Made by a program: the position numbers and the translations under genes. Below the pieces are notes generated by a model, which was given only the letters and a program-made list of their open reading frames with translations, did not search any database and was not told the DNA's origin. From Spirochaetia bacterium (GTDB lineage: Bacteria; Spirochaetota; Spirochaetia; Treponematales; Treponemataceae), in NCBI GenBank assembly GCA_900769975.1, contig CAAGIR010000214.1:1-47697 (forward strand): a stretch of 47,697 nucleotides of DNA. Reading direction: 5' to 3'. Numbering within the stretch: position 1 is the first letter of the stretch; each line of letters begins with the position of its first letter. Below are positions 9,401 through 16,603 of the stretch, one piece after another.

Positions 9401-10399
9401 AACTTCTTCCATTTTTTTTGTAAAACGTTCGTTCATCGTAGAAAGGCGGGATTTTGTATCTGCCATAAACGCTTCTTCCGAAGTTTTGTAAATTTGTGCA
9501 GTTTCTGCTGATTTTTTTTCAAATGAATCTTTTAATTCCACAGATTTATCTTGCAAATCTGCCGAAAGTCGTTCAAACTGCTGATTTATAGAATCAGATG
9601 CAACGGAAACTTTATTCTCCAATTCCTGCTGTAATTGCTGTGTCTGATTTTTTAAATCCAAAAGAAATTTATCCGAGCGTTTTTGAGCCTGTTCACTTAA
9701 ATGTTCAAAAGCCGTATTTTCCAGTTTTTCCGCACGTTCAGATGCCTGATCATAAGCCGCCTGAATTTTTTGCTGAATTGTGATGAGTGCATTTTCAGCC
9801 GCATTTCGCGAATCCAAAACACCCTGAGAAATATTCTGTGCATAATTTTCGTATTCTTCCAAAAGTTTTGTTCCGATAGCCTTAAGCTGTTCAGAGTTTC
9901 TGTTTGAAAATTCCTTTGTAAGTTCAGGAATGTGCTTTTCCAGCTGAGCAACTGCCTGTTCCTGTTTTTCAATTCTATTTGAAACTTTTGAAATTATTTG
10001 ACTTGTATTCTGCAGCCTTTCAAGATTTTCTTCAACATTGTCAGTCATTTCATTCAAATCTGATAAAACTTTTGAATAAGCATCTATCTGATTTTTAATT
10101 TTCTGAACTGCTTCAATATTTTCTCCCAGATGATTAATTTTGTCTGCAAAATCGTCGTTCTGCTGCCTAAGCAATTTAATTGCGGCATTTGCCCTCGTTT
10201 GTTCAGATTTAAAATCAGCCGCAATAAGATTATAATCATTTTTTAATTCGTTAAAAAGCTTAAGCAAAGCGTCCTGGCGGCTATCTGCATATTTTTTTAC
10301 TTTACCAATCGGATCTTCATTTTTATTCAGATTATGAAAATAAATAGAAATTCCAAGCGAAACAACTATTGAAATAAGAACTGCCATTAAAATTGTCAT
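6434..10399 (-). CDS. Giant membrane-anchored coiled-coil protein (SpiroCoCo-type)
   Basis: A 1321-residue protein with one N-terminal transmembrane segment (about residues 2-22), then more than 1,200 residues of nearly uninterrupted coiled coil rich in Glu, Gln, Lys, Asn and Ser. A small C-terminal helix-turn-helix-like segment follows at about 1285-1320 (LKRQGWTIPEIAKSLNMTEN). This layout matches the coiled-coil family known from spirochaete genomes. A structural role in the cell envelope or cytoskeleton is plausible but unproven. GGTGAG before the ATG supports the start. It lies 39 bp behind the HAD gene on the same strand, probably in one transcript. The HTH-like tail on a filament-forming protein is odd and could be a DNA- or protein-docking module. 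Confidence 0.85.
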   Translation of the reverse strand: MTILMAVLISIVVSLGISIYFHNLNKNEDPIGKVKKYADSRQDALLKLFNELKNDYNLIAADFKSEQTRANAAIKLLRQQNDDFADKINHLGENIEAVQKIKNQIDAYSKVLSDLNEMTDNVEENLERLQNTSQIISKVSNRIEKQEQAVAQLEKHIPELTKEFSNRNSEQLKAIGTKLLEEYENYAQNISQGVLDSRNAAENALITIQQKIQAAYDQASERAEKLENTAFEHLSEQAQKRSDKFLLDLKNQTQQLQQELENKVSVASDSINQQFERLSADLQDKSVELKDSFEKKSAETAQIYKTSEEAFMADTKSRLSTMNERFTKKMEEVSGSFAEKVDSLQKKYIQLLESVSGKNDGIISKLEQRFVEDSQKLTEKYDVQINQLQTKNQANYDEISKRFQQDFSAFAEQYSKKFAETTEENNQKLSEFTAENKESINSMQSEMENRISQIELMEENCQKRLEKIQNDFEENINNCNLRSENLKKEISQVQGELKSSLEEIAQKASASVEEAKASVQNIQTQCDNAEKRAASIQSDLQKIQSETEQKIEALHSTTNQQIDTFQVETNNRLESLSKIISDSVKKAVSESEVKHLHILENVDSQLNSYKKDIEYKLSQIQFSQSDVDNLEKSLRAAMSDVQTRVLESFETFTANQKQKHEDFSNEIKQDSVIIEGKINDINETLDDLKVTATGSMSAKLQEFESSFNQTLSTKSNQFDTDLAEWKSDLDSKLTILKNNYEDSRRDIESKYTENFKANIESLQTRSAEQIAKISVSFEQKHNEMQDSLLEIQQLLSKFKQDTSNSIAELSKNSESELKHEIDRNVTMIENNLNKVQEEMLANFRDFQETMTSQQETSRTAIESALSDFKTWKTQIRTQLDDTDALFKTELETFHQTSKLKIDEVGQKLLQNMTEYEANVQNQHEVLNEKISGLEEKTQNSLERYEDSAKIIESKIQKMYDDMLAETAQKISLQNEQAQSNIENIKNQIQNAQSENNANQAKFVLKMQDDSNMIQTHVLEIQKELQEVKNNIQIFEKADKMKRQLDENLQELADSFNKIEDFTKSADDLAQNYNFVLKISDKISEQLSNFESQKSRIVTLEQNFNKMISLSNTIDERILSLNTTKDDLQSMEVTVRNYEDRLKEVSEQYDRLEKKDGVVERIKTDVDTQFEKIKDLEKRLNDCNRQVVSLPQEIKEVQTNVDVLLRNEPKISNAMDKLENLENLISDTEKRIETLNSVQTGIKKTELDLQGLSRDVNSKFKVLQQITKQDLEKNPLPRGSSISQQVNENVRLLKRQGWTIPEIAKSLNMTENEIDLILQLPE

Positions 10400-10438
10400 T
10401 TGTACTCACCACTTTTTTTTCTATAATAATGATTACGA

Positions 10439-11119
10439 TTATGTAAAAAATATTTTATCTAATTGTCTGTAATGAAAGAAAGAAATATCAGCGATTTTTG
10501 AACTTTTCTTTTTAAAAAGTCCAGGAGTTTGAATCCAGGCCGCTTTCATACCAGCATTTTTTGAACCCATAACATCGTATTTATGACTGTTTCCAACATA
10601 CAAAATCTGTTCGCAAGGTAATTCAAGTTTTTTTGCAAGTTCATTAAACGGAATTGTAGAAGGTTTTAATGCACCTGCATCTTCTGCACCCAGAATTACA
10701 TCGCACATTTTTTTTATGCCCCAGATTTCACCTTTCTGCTCAGGTGGAAAATCTGAAAGTATTCCAATCTTAAACCCTTTATCTTTTAACTTTTTTATAA
10801 AGTCCACAACATCGGCACATGGCTTGATTTTTTTAAATTTTTCTTCAAGACCGCTATAAACTATTTTATCAAGCATTTTAATTGCTTCTTCTGGTGTGCA
10901 TCTCAGACGCTTTGCCATCATCTCGGCTTGAATTTGCTGAATATTCCCTGAAATTCCTTTTTTGCGTAATTCATTTCGTACTAATCCGTACTTTAAAAAG
11001 AATAAACAATGACGGAAAAAATGTAATGGCATTCTGATATTAAATCTCCATGTTCTGTAAAGAGTTCCGTCAATATCAAAAGCAACCGCTTTAATTTCAG
11101 ATAAATTTAAATCACTCAC
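10439..11119 (-). CDS. HAD-superfamily hydrolase
   Basis: A 226-residue haloacid-dehalogenase-fold phosphatase. Motif I FDIDGTLY supplies the Asp nucleophile D15 and acid/base D17. Motif II is GILSDFP, motif III the Lys in LKPSTIPF, and motif IV GNSHKYDVMG with its metal-binding Asp. A helical cap lies between motifs I and II. The substrate cannot be named from sequence; small sugar-phosphate or nucleotide phosphatases share this layout. The only suitable start is GTG at 11117-11119. The bases before it read as an extended -10 with a 6-nt gap rather than a normally spaced Shine-Dalgarno. It is followed by the giant coiled-coil gene. Confidence 0.85.
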   Translation of the reverse strand: MSDLNLSEIKAVAFDIDGTLYRTWRFNIRMPLHFFRHCLFFLKYGLVRNELRKKGISGNIQQIQAEMMAKRLRCTPEEAIKMLDKIVYSGLEEKFKKIKPCADVVDFIKKLKDKGFKIGILSDFPPEQKGEIWGIKKMCDVILGAEDAGALKPSTIPFNELAKKLELPCEQILYVGNSHKYDVMGSKNAGMKAAWIQTPGLFKKKSSKIADISFFHYRQLDKIFFT

Positions 11120-11125
11120 CTTTCC

Positions 11126-11154
11126 ATTTTAACATAAAAAAATAAAATAGTCAT
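11126..11154 (-). promoter_or_regulatory. Predicted leaderless promoter of the HAD gene
   Basis: On the minus strand: ATGACT (11154-11149), a 17-bp spacer and TAAAAT (11131-11126) preceded by extended -10 TG. Six bases then separate it from the GTG start at 11119, so transcription should begin at or next to the start codon. Confidence 0.55.
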
Positions 11155-11210
11155 TAAAAAATTTGATTATTTACAAATCTAATTCAAACATCAAAAAAAT
11201 TCTGCCCAGA

Positions 11211-11310
11211 CCGCACAAATCCGCCCATATCCTGTGCGTACCTTCCAAATCCTGCCCAATCCTTCCCAATCCTTCCCAATCCTTCCAAATACTTCAAAAT
11301 CCGTCAAAAC
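11211..11310. repeat. Decanucleotide tandem array (CCTTCCCAAT-like)
   Basis: About ten consecutive 10-bp units related to CCTTCCCAAT run from 11211 to 11310. The two units at 11261-11280 are identical, the flanking units differ at one to three positions, and the outermost are degenerate. The array sits between the divergent HAD and DUF1015 genes, about 80 bp or more from each start codon. No open frame or hairpin explains it. Confidence 0.85.
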
Positions 11311-11390
11311 CCACATCATAATGTCACCCCAATTTTTGTATTTTCCATAAAAATAATTGTTTCAAGGTAGCAATTTTCACTGCCAAAGTG

Positions 11391-11396
11391 TATACT
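11391..11396 (+). promoter_or_regulatory. Predicted -10 element of the DUF1015 gene
   Basis: TATACT ends 7 nt before the ATG at 11404, with no Shine-Dalgarno between (TTATCCC). No good -35 is visible at 16-18 bp, and TG is directly adjacent rather than one base away, so this is weaker than the carD case. If real, the mRNA is leaderless. Confidence 0.4.
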
Positions 11397-11403
11397 TTAT
11401 CCC

Positions 11404-12747
11404 ATGAAAACGCTTGAAGATTTTGGTATTTATGTTCCTAAGGTACTTTTACCTGCAAAAGTGGATTTACAAACCTGGTCAGTTATTGCCTGTGACCAGT
11501 ACACGCAGGATTTAGATTATTGGAAAAATGTAGAAAAAACAGCAGGAGAAAATCCGTCTACATTAAACCTGATTTTGCCTGAAGTTTATTTGAACTCCCC
11601 AGACAAAGCAAACCGCATCCAAAAAATCCGTCAAACTATGAAAAATTATCTTAATGACGGTGTTTTTGCAGAGGAAAAAAGCGGTTTTATTTATCTTGAA
11701 CGAAAAACTGCGTTTGGCAGAACACGCAAAGGACTTGTTGCACTTATAGATTTGGAAACTTATGAATGGAAACCTTTCAGCAAAGCAAACATAAGGGCAA
11801 CAGAAGCAACAATTGTTGAACGCATTCCGCCTAGAATGGAAATACGAAAAGGTGCACCGCTTGAACTTCCACACATTATGCTTTTGGTAAACGACAAAGA
11901 TGACATTCTTGTAGGCGCAAACAAACCAGAAGGAAAACTCCCTGTATATTCTGGACCGCTTATGGCAAATGGTGGCGAAATTACAGGCTGGATTTTAGAT
12001 ACACAAAACGAAATTGAAAAAGTCACCGCTGCAGTAAACAAAATTGCACAGGAAAACAGTTGTGATGACGGTTCTACCTTCCTTTTTGCTGTGGGTGACG
12101 GAAACCATTCTCTTGCTACTGCAAAAGCAGTTTGGGATGAACGCAAGGCAGAACTTTTAAGCAAAGGTGCAGATGAAAAATCGCTTCAAAATGATAATGT
12201 CCGCTATGCACTTGTAGAAATTGTAAACATTTACGATACAGGATTGACTTTTGAACCAATTCATCGTGTAATTTTTAATATTGACCAGGATTCCCTTATT
12301 GAGTTTTTGCAGAAAAAACTTGACGGTACAGTAAAAAATGTTAATTCTGCACAGGAACTTGAAACAGAGGTAAAAAATTCATGGGCACACTTTGGATTTG
12401 CATACATCGGCAAAAATGGAACACAAAAATATGTTGTCCTCCAAACAGATGTCAAAGAACTTGCTGTTTCCAGACTCCAGCCGCTTATTGATGAGTTTTT
12501 GAAAAATGCTGATGCAAACAATGCTGATGGTGAAAAACCTGAAATTGATTACATTCATGGCAGTGAAGAAGTTTTAAAACTTGGAGAAAAACAGAAGGCT
12601 GTGGGAATACTCCTACCTTCTATTGCAAAAGAAAGTTTTTTTGAAACAATTAATTCGCGCGGTCCTCTTCCACGCAAAAGTTTCAGCATGGGCGAAGCAG
12701 ACGAAAAACGCTTTTATCTTGAATGTAGAAAACTTTTTGAAGCCTAA
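11404..12747 (+). CDS. DUF1015 family protein
   Basis: A 447-residue protein of the DUF1015 family (sometimes annotated SerB-like or HTH-associated in anaerobes). The N-terminal signature WSVIACDQYTQD appears at about residues 24-36, and the central DGNHSLATAKAVW block with its conserved Asp-Gly-Asn-His sits near residues 232-245. The molecular function is not established. In other anaerobes the family is often found near serine biosynthesis genes, but none is seen here. The only credible start is the ATG at 11404, which has no Shine-Dalgarno and a TATACT just upstream. The gene converges with the methyltransferase downstream. Confidence 0.85.
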   Translation: MKTLEDFGIYVPKVLLPAKVDLQTWSVIACDQYTQDLDYWKNVEKTAGENPSTLNLILPEVYLNSPDKANRIQKIRQTMKNYLNDGVFAEEKSGFIYLERKTAFGRTRKGLVALIDLETYEWKPFSKANIRATEATIVERIPPRMEIRKGAPLELPHIMLLVNDKDDILVGANKPEGKLPVYSGPLMANGGEITGWILDTQNEIEKVTAAVNKIAQENSCDDGSTFLFAVGDGNHSLATAKAVWDERKAELLSKGADEKSLQNDNVRYALVEIVNIYDTGLTFEPIHRVIFNIDQDSLIEFLQKKLDGTVKNVNSAQELETEVKNSWAHFGFAYIGKNGTQKYVVLQTDVKELAVSRLQPLIDEFLKNADANNADGEKPEIDYIHGSEEVLKLGEKQKAVGILLPSIAKESFFETINSRGPLPRKSFSMGEADEKRFYLECRKLFEA

Positions 12748-12758
12748 GCAGAACATAC

Positions 12759-12786
12759 GTCACCCTGAATTTATTTCGGGCGTGAC
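12759..12786. other. Intergenic hairpin between convergent genes
   Basis: GTCAC-CCTGAA pairs with TTCGGG-C-GTGAC across a short TTTAT loop, using G-U pairs. It lies between the convergent DUF1015 and methyltransferase genes. It could act as a bidirectional transcription barrier, but no T-tract follows on either strand. The sequence resembles short CCTGAA...TTCAGG palindromes that are dispersed in many bacterial genomes. Confidence 0.5.
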
Positions 12787-12800
12787 ACAAGAATTCAATA

Positions 12801-14087
12801 TCAAAAGTTTATAAAATTAATTTCCTGCTTGTAAGCTGCGGCAACTTTCTGGCAGCGTCTTTTACAAATTTCTGCAATATTATTTTCTTCTTTTTGAATT
12901 AAAATACATTTACAGTTTGATTTTTTCCTATTGTTCAGTTCGCACACCGCCTCAAAAGTGGTGCCGCTGCCAGCAAAAAAGTCCAGAATAACGGCATTTT
13001 CTGGCAGCTGAACAATATTCAAAAAGTGTAAAATTAAATCGACAGGTTTAGGGTTTTCAAAAGTTGCAGATATTGTCTTTTTGTTTGACACAGAATCCAG
13101 CGCGCCCCCATTGGTGTCCAAACAGAACTTGGTGTCCACCCCACCCGACTCGGTGTCCAAACAGCACTTGGTGTCCACCCCACCCGACTCGGTGTCCAAA
13201 TCCCACTTTTCGCACAAAATTTCATTCAGATGATTTTGTGCTGCTCTCGTACTTTGCACTTGCGAAATAACATTTTTGGGAATTACTTTTGTAGCAGTTC
13301 CATTAAAGATTTTTTTTCGAGGAACCCCATTAAAATCAGGAGCCGCTCCCCAAAAAATCAAATTTTCTTCTATTAATTTGTCCATCTCTTCTTTAGAAAC
13401 AAGCCATTGACGAGTCCACACTTTTCCACTCGGCGACGTAATAGAATAATAATTCTTGTGATTTTTATTGGAACGCTTTTCCGAAAAAGAAATACTGCCA
13501 CTAAACCAGTTGCCACGCACATCATTATCAGCATTTGCCGTAGCCCACTGAGAAAATTCTATCTCTTCAAAAGGCAAAAGTTTAGATTTATCTTTCGCAT
13601 AACACAAAGTATGCTGCTGCAACGTCCTGGACCATTTATCCTTTTTCCCCTTACCATGAAGCCACATAAAATCATTCACAAAATTCTTCGCCCCAAAAAT
13701 CGAATCACACAACAATTTCAAAGCATACAATTCATTCTGGTCAATCGCAATAAAAATCACACCCTCAGACTTTAAAATTTCCCTAGCCGCCAAAAGCCTT
13801 CTGTTCATAAAACTCAGCCAGTAATCTTCAGAAAAATTATCCTTGTAAACAAAATCGTTCCCAGTATTATAGGGCGGATCAATATAAATAAAATCCACCT
13901 TCACACCTTTTTTCGCAAAATCCTTCAGTACAGGCAGATTATCCGCTTTTATAAGAAAATTTTTCGCCATCCCATCTTCAGGGACTCCACCCAAATCACA
14001 TTCACCCAGCTCTTCAAAAAAACTTTTTTCCGCAACGCCATTTTCACAATCTTCAGGCACATCAGTCCAAACAATTCTTACAGACAT
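12801..14087 (-). CDS. Orphan adenine-specific DNA methyltransferase with repeat insert
   Basis: A 428-residue N6-adenine methyltransferase of the beta class (catalytic motif before the SAM motif), as in type III Mod and related solitary enzymes. Motif IV DPPY is at residues 70-73 within IDPPYNTGNDF. The SAM-binding FAGSGTT is at 371-377. The target-recognition region lies between them. No restriction subunit is adjacent. Residues 297-334, just before the SAM motif, are a 13-residue tandem repeat (LDTESGGVDTKCC, LDTESGGVDTKFC, then a degenerate LDTNGGALDS) encoded by 39-bp DNA repeats. This insert looks like low-complexity DNA that entered in frame. GAGTGG upstream of the ATG acts as the probable Shine-Dalgarno. 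Confidence 0.85.
   Translation of the reverse strand: MSVRIVWTDVPEDCENGVAEKSFFEELGECDLGGVPEDGMAKNFLIKADNLPVLKDFAKKGVKVDFIYIDPPYNTGNDFVYKDNFSEDYWLSFMNRRLLAAREILKSEGVIFIAIDQNELYALKLLCDSIFGAKNFVNDFMWLHGKGKKDKWSRTLQQHTLCYAKDKSKLLPFEEIEFSQWATANADNDVRGNWFSGSISFSEKRSNKNHKNYYSITSPSGKVWTRQWLVSKEEMDKLIEENLIFWGAAPDFNGVPRKKIFNGTATKVIPKNVISQVQSTRAAQNHLNEILCEKWDLDTESGGVDTKCCLDTESGGVDTKFCLDTNGGALDSVSNKKTISATFENPKPVDLILHFLNIVQLPENAVILDFFAGSGTTFEAVCELNNRKKSNCKCILIQKEENNIAEICKRRCQKVAAAYKQEINFINF
13113..13198. repeat. 39-bp in-frame repeat (GGTGTCCA motif) inside the methyltransferase
   Basis: GGTGTCCA occurs at 13113, 13131, 13152, 13170 and 13191, with alternating spacing of 18 and 21 bp, giving a 39-bp unit. 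The GC content is well above that of the rest of the gene. Unit length is a multiple of three, so copy-number change would lengthen or shorten the protein by 13 residues without a frameshift. Confidence 0.9.
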
Positions 14088-14183
14088 TTTCCACTCATTT
14101 TACATTCAAAAAAAATCACAACGAAAAACATTATATCAAAAAACCACTCAAATATAAACATGACCAATTTTTTTAAAATTATC

Positions 14184-14340
14184 AGGGCGGCTTTTTGCCA
14201 GGTTCGGCGCACAAGGCAGCCTCACCAAGCAAAAAACAGGCTATCCAGGGTTCCGCTGTCGCTCCAACCTCCTCACTTCGCTACGCTCGTTGCGGTGGTC
14301 ACCTGCGGTGCCCTTCCTATCCTTGCCGCATTCCCAAATA
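14184..14340 (-). repeat. Dispersed repeat, copy 1
   Basis: Read on the minus strand, this block begins GGGAATGCGGCAAGGAT and ends GCCTGTTTTTTGC ... GGCAAAAAGCCGCCC. A second copy with the same order of blocks lies at 37757-37876: GGCAAGGATnGnAAGGGC, then GCGAnAGCGnAACCCTGnAnAGCC, then TGTTTTTTGGC and finally a GCCAAAAAGCC arm. It is more GC-rich than its surroundings and has no meaningful reading frame. This points to a dispersed intergenic repeat family, possibly REP- or MITE-like. Confidence 0.75.
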
Positions 14341-14359
14341 TATAGGTAAATTTCCCTAT

Positions 14360-14395
14360 GTTAAAATTAGATTTTTGCTTTAGAATAATTTTAAC
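14360..14395. other. Perfect 10-bp inverted repeat
   Basis: GTTAAAATTA (14360-14369) and TAATTTTAAC (14386-14395) form a hairpin with a 16-nt loop, upstream of the duplicated hairpin units. No T-tract follows. Its role is unknown; a weak terminator or protein-binding site is possible. Confidence 0.45.
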
Positions 14396-14421
14396 AACAA
14401 TTAAAATATTAGAAAAAGGAA

Positions 14422-14721
14422 TTGTAATAAAAACTTTGCCTAAATAGCGTCAAAGTTTTTATTCACAAGTTTGCGTTGCAAACTTTCCTAATCTATTGTC
14501 TCTTCTCATTTCATTACGAAGAGACATAAAAAAGTAATTCGATTGTTGATACAATCTTCTTTACTTTTTTATGTTGTAATAAAAACTTTGCCTAAATAGC
14601 GTCAAAGTTTTTATTCACAAGTTTGCGTTGCAAACTTTCCTAATCTATTGTCTCTTCTCATTTCATTACGAAGAGACTTAAAAAAGTAATTCGATTGTTG
14701 ATACAATCTTCTTTACTTTTT
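14422..14721 (+). repeat. Tandem duplication of a four-hairpin unit (152-bp period)
   Basis: Two almost identical units, 14422-14570 and 14574-14721, are offset by 152 bp and differ by one substitution and one T. In the first unit the hairpins are: AATAAAAACTTTG with its 13-bp complement (14426-14463); AAGTTTGC/GCAAACTT with a 3-nt loop (14467-14485); GTCTCTTC/GAAGAGAC (14498-14525); and AAAAAAGTAA/TTACTTTTTT with an inner GATTGT/ACAATC (14528-14570). The last hairpin runs into T6 and looks like an intrinsic terminator. The second unit ends 13 nt before the ATG of the secreted-protein gene. Confidence 0.88.
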
Positions 14722-14733
14722 ATTGGAGTAATC

Positions 14734-15267
14734 ATGAAAAAACTATTAACTGTACTTGCGGTATTTGCCCTTACATTTACTGCATTAACTGCTCAAGAAA
14801 AAGTTCTTGAATACGGAAAAGACTACACCATCGTAGATTCAGGCTTTGGAAGCAGCAAATTCAAAATCGAAGGAACATCAATTTATTACGGTTCAGGCAC
14901 AACAAATAACAATCATGCAGTATTATTTAAATTAGCAGATCCTTCTATTTTGCAAAAAGGTCAGGTTATCGAAGTTGAATATAAATTCGACAAACTTGAT
15001 ACTTCAAAAGATGCTCAGCTTGTAATTCAGCCAGCTTCAGAAAGTGCTGCCGATTACAACAAACAAAGCTATCCTGTTATTTATAATACAAAAGAACCTA
15101 TGGAAAAATTGGTATTCACAGTAAACGTTGATAACCTTCTTTCATCATCTGTAAAGAAAAAGCTCTGCGGTTTCAGAATGATAAACAACAAAGGAACTTA
15201 TCAGAAATTTGTATGGCAGGATGATTATCAGATTACAATTACAAAAGTAACATTAAAAAATAAATAA
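14734..15267 (+). CDS. Small secreted protein of unknown function
   Basis: A 177-residue protein with a clear Sec signal peptide: MKKLLTVLAVFALTFTALTA, with cleavage expected near residue 20. The mature part is mostly polar with beta-strand-like patterns and no family that I recognise. It lacks a lipobox, so it is probably periplasmic or released. The ATG at 14734 is chosen because TGGAG lies 8 nt upstream and the signal peptide starts there; the longer frame from 14695 would begin inside the repeat. The duplicated hairpin unit ends just before the Shine-Dalgarno, so expression may be controlled by the leader. A bidirectional terminator follows. Confidence 0.8.
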   Translation: MKKLLTVLAVFALTFTALTAQEKVLEYGKDYTIVDSGFGSSKFKIEGTSIYYGSGTTNNNHAVLFKLADPSILQKGQVIEVEYKFDKLDTSKDAQLVIQPASESAADYNKQSYPVIYNTKEPMEKLVFTVNVDNLLSSSVKKKLCGFRMINNKGTYQKFVWQDDYQITITKVTLKNK

Positions 15268-15283
15268 TCATTTTCTAAAATCC

Positions 15284-15325
15284 AAAAAAAAGACTGGCAT
15301 TTCAAACATTTGCCAGTCTTTTTTT
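15284..15325. terminator. Bidirectional intrinsic terminator
   Basis: AAAAAGACTGGCA pairs with TGCCAGTCTTTTT around a short loop. A run of T follows on plus and the matching A-run gives T on minus. It separates the convergent secreted-protein and AICARFT genes and should end both. Confidence 0.9.
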
Positions 15326-15335
15326 ATCTTAAAAA

Positions 15336-16508
15336 TTAATGATGGAATAGACGTATTCCATTAAAACACATCACCATATTGTAATCATCGGCCGCTTTAA
15401 TAACCAAATCATCACGCACAGAACCGCCCGGCTGAACAACAACCGTAACACCAGATTTTCTTGCACGTTCAATATTATCACCAAACGGGAAAAATGCATC
15501 AGAACCTACGGCAACATTTGTATTTTTTGCAATCCATTCTGCTTTTTCTTCACGAGTAAAAACTTCCGGCTTAACTTTAAAGAAATTCTGCCATTTACCT
15601 TCTGCTAGAACATCCATATATTCTTCACCAATGTACACATCAATTGTGTTATCACGATCAGCACGCTTTATGCCGTCCACAAACTGTAACCCCAGAACTT
15701 TAGGGCTTTGACGCAACCACCAGTTATCTGCTTTTTGTCCAGCCAGACGAGTACAATGCACACGACTCTGCTGGCCAGCCCCAATTCCTATAGCCTGACC
15801 ATCTTTTACAAAACAAACAGAATTTGACTGTGTGTATTTTAAAACAATCAACGAAATGACCAGATTGCGTTTATCGTCCTCTGTAAGATTTTTATTTTTT
15901 GTAACGATATTTTCCAAACATGAATTGTCAATTTTTAAGAAATTATGTCCCTGTTCAAAAGTCACACCAAAAACCTGTTTGCGTTCAAGTTCTGCAGGAA
16001 CATAATCAGCATCAATCTGAATTACACAATAATTACCATTCTTTTTTGCTTTTAAAATTTCCAGTGCTTTTTCTGAATAAGAAGGGGCAATTATACCGTC
16101 AGAAACTTCTTTTTTAATCAAAAGGGCAGTTGATTCATCACATTCATCAGAAAGAGAAATAAAATCACCAAAAGATGACATTCTGTCGGCTCCACGAGCC
16201 CTTGCATAAGCACAAGCCATAGGTGTAAGTTCAACATTATCAGTAAAATAGATTTTTTTAAGAGTATCAGAAAGCGGAAGCCCCACAGCAGCACCCGCTG
16301 GACTAACATGTTTAAAAGAAGTTGCAGCAGGAAGTCCCGTAGCTTCTTTAAGTTCTTTTACAAGCTGCCAGCCATTAAGTGCATCAAGTAAATTAATGTA
16401 ACCAGGTCTTCCATTTAAAACAGTAATTGGAAGATCGCCATTTTCCATATAAACCCTTGCAGGTTTCTGATTTGGATTACAACCATATTTTAATTCTAAT
16501 TCTTTCAT
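15336..16508 (-). CDS. AICAR formyltransferase (formyltransferase-only PurH type)
   Basis: A 390-residue phosphoribosylaminoimidazolecarboxamide formyltransferase. It transfers a formyl group from 10-formyltetrahydrofolate to AICAR, the penultimate step of IMP synthesis. The Lys-His catalytic pair is visible as K66-H67 in SFKHVSPAGAA, and the C-terminal GGSVRDD block is intact. The IMP cyclohydrolase domain that forms the N-terminal part of ordinary bifunctional PurH is absent; the protein starts directly with the formyltransferase domain. IMP cyclohydrolase must therefore be a separate protein elsewhere or be missing. The ATG at 16508 has no Shine-Dalgarno but has TATTAT ending 6 nt upstream. 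Confidence 0.9.
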   Translation of the reverse strand: MKELELKYGCNPNQKPARVYMENGDLPITVLNGRPGYINLLDALNGWQLVKELKEATGLPAATSFKHVSPAGAAVGLPLSDTLKKIYFTDNVELTPMACAYARARGADRMSSFGDFISLSDECDESTALLIKKEVSDGIIAPSYSEKALEILKAKKNGNYCVIQIDADYVPAELERKQVFGVTFEQGHNFLKIDNSCLENIVTKNKNLTEDDKRNLVISLIVLKYTQSNSVCFVKDGQAIGIGAGQQSRVHCTRLAGQKADNWWLRQSPKVLGLQFVDGIKRADRDNTIDVYIGEEYMDVLAEGKWQNFFKVKPEVFTREEKAEWIAKNTNVAVGSDAFFPFGDNIERARKSGVTVVVQPGGSVRDDLVIKAADDYNMVMCFNGIRLFHH

Positions 16509-16514
16509 AACAAT

Positions 16515-16543
16515 ATAATAGAAGAAAAACCGCTTTTAAGCAA
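16515..16543 (-). promoter_or_regulatory. Predicted leaderless promoter of the AICARFT gene
   Basis: On the minus strand: TTGCTT (16543-16538), a 17-bp spacer and TATTAT (16520-16515), then ATTGTT and the ATG. The expected transcription start coincides with the A of the ATG at 16508. Confidence 0.55.
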
Positions 16544-16603
16544 GATTATTCAAATTTATAATACATTTCTATTAGATTTCTGTAAAAAAAACAACAAAAA
16601 AAT

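Noticed and set aside
7190..9972. Many small frames on both strands within the coiled-coil gene
   Set aside because: They follow the biased codon use of the long coiled coil and have no initiation signals.
11211..11310. Possible CRISPR or tRNA remnant
   Set aside because: The 10-bp period and lack of spacers exclude CRISPR; no cloverleaf can be drawn.
13064..13270. Plus-strand frame with a PHPTRCPN repeat
   Set aside because: It is the antisense reading of the 39-bp methyltransferase repeat, with no start signal.
14160..14383. Two overlapping plus-strand frames of 61-62 codons
   Set aside because: Both lie in the dispersed repeat, lack Shine-Dalgarno sites and do not correspond to the second repeat copy.
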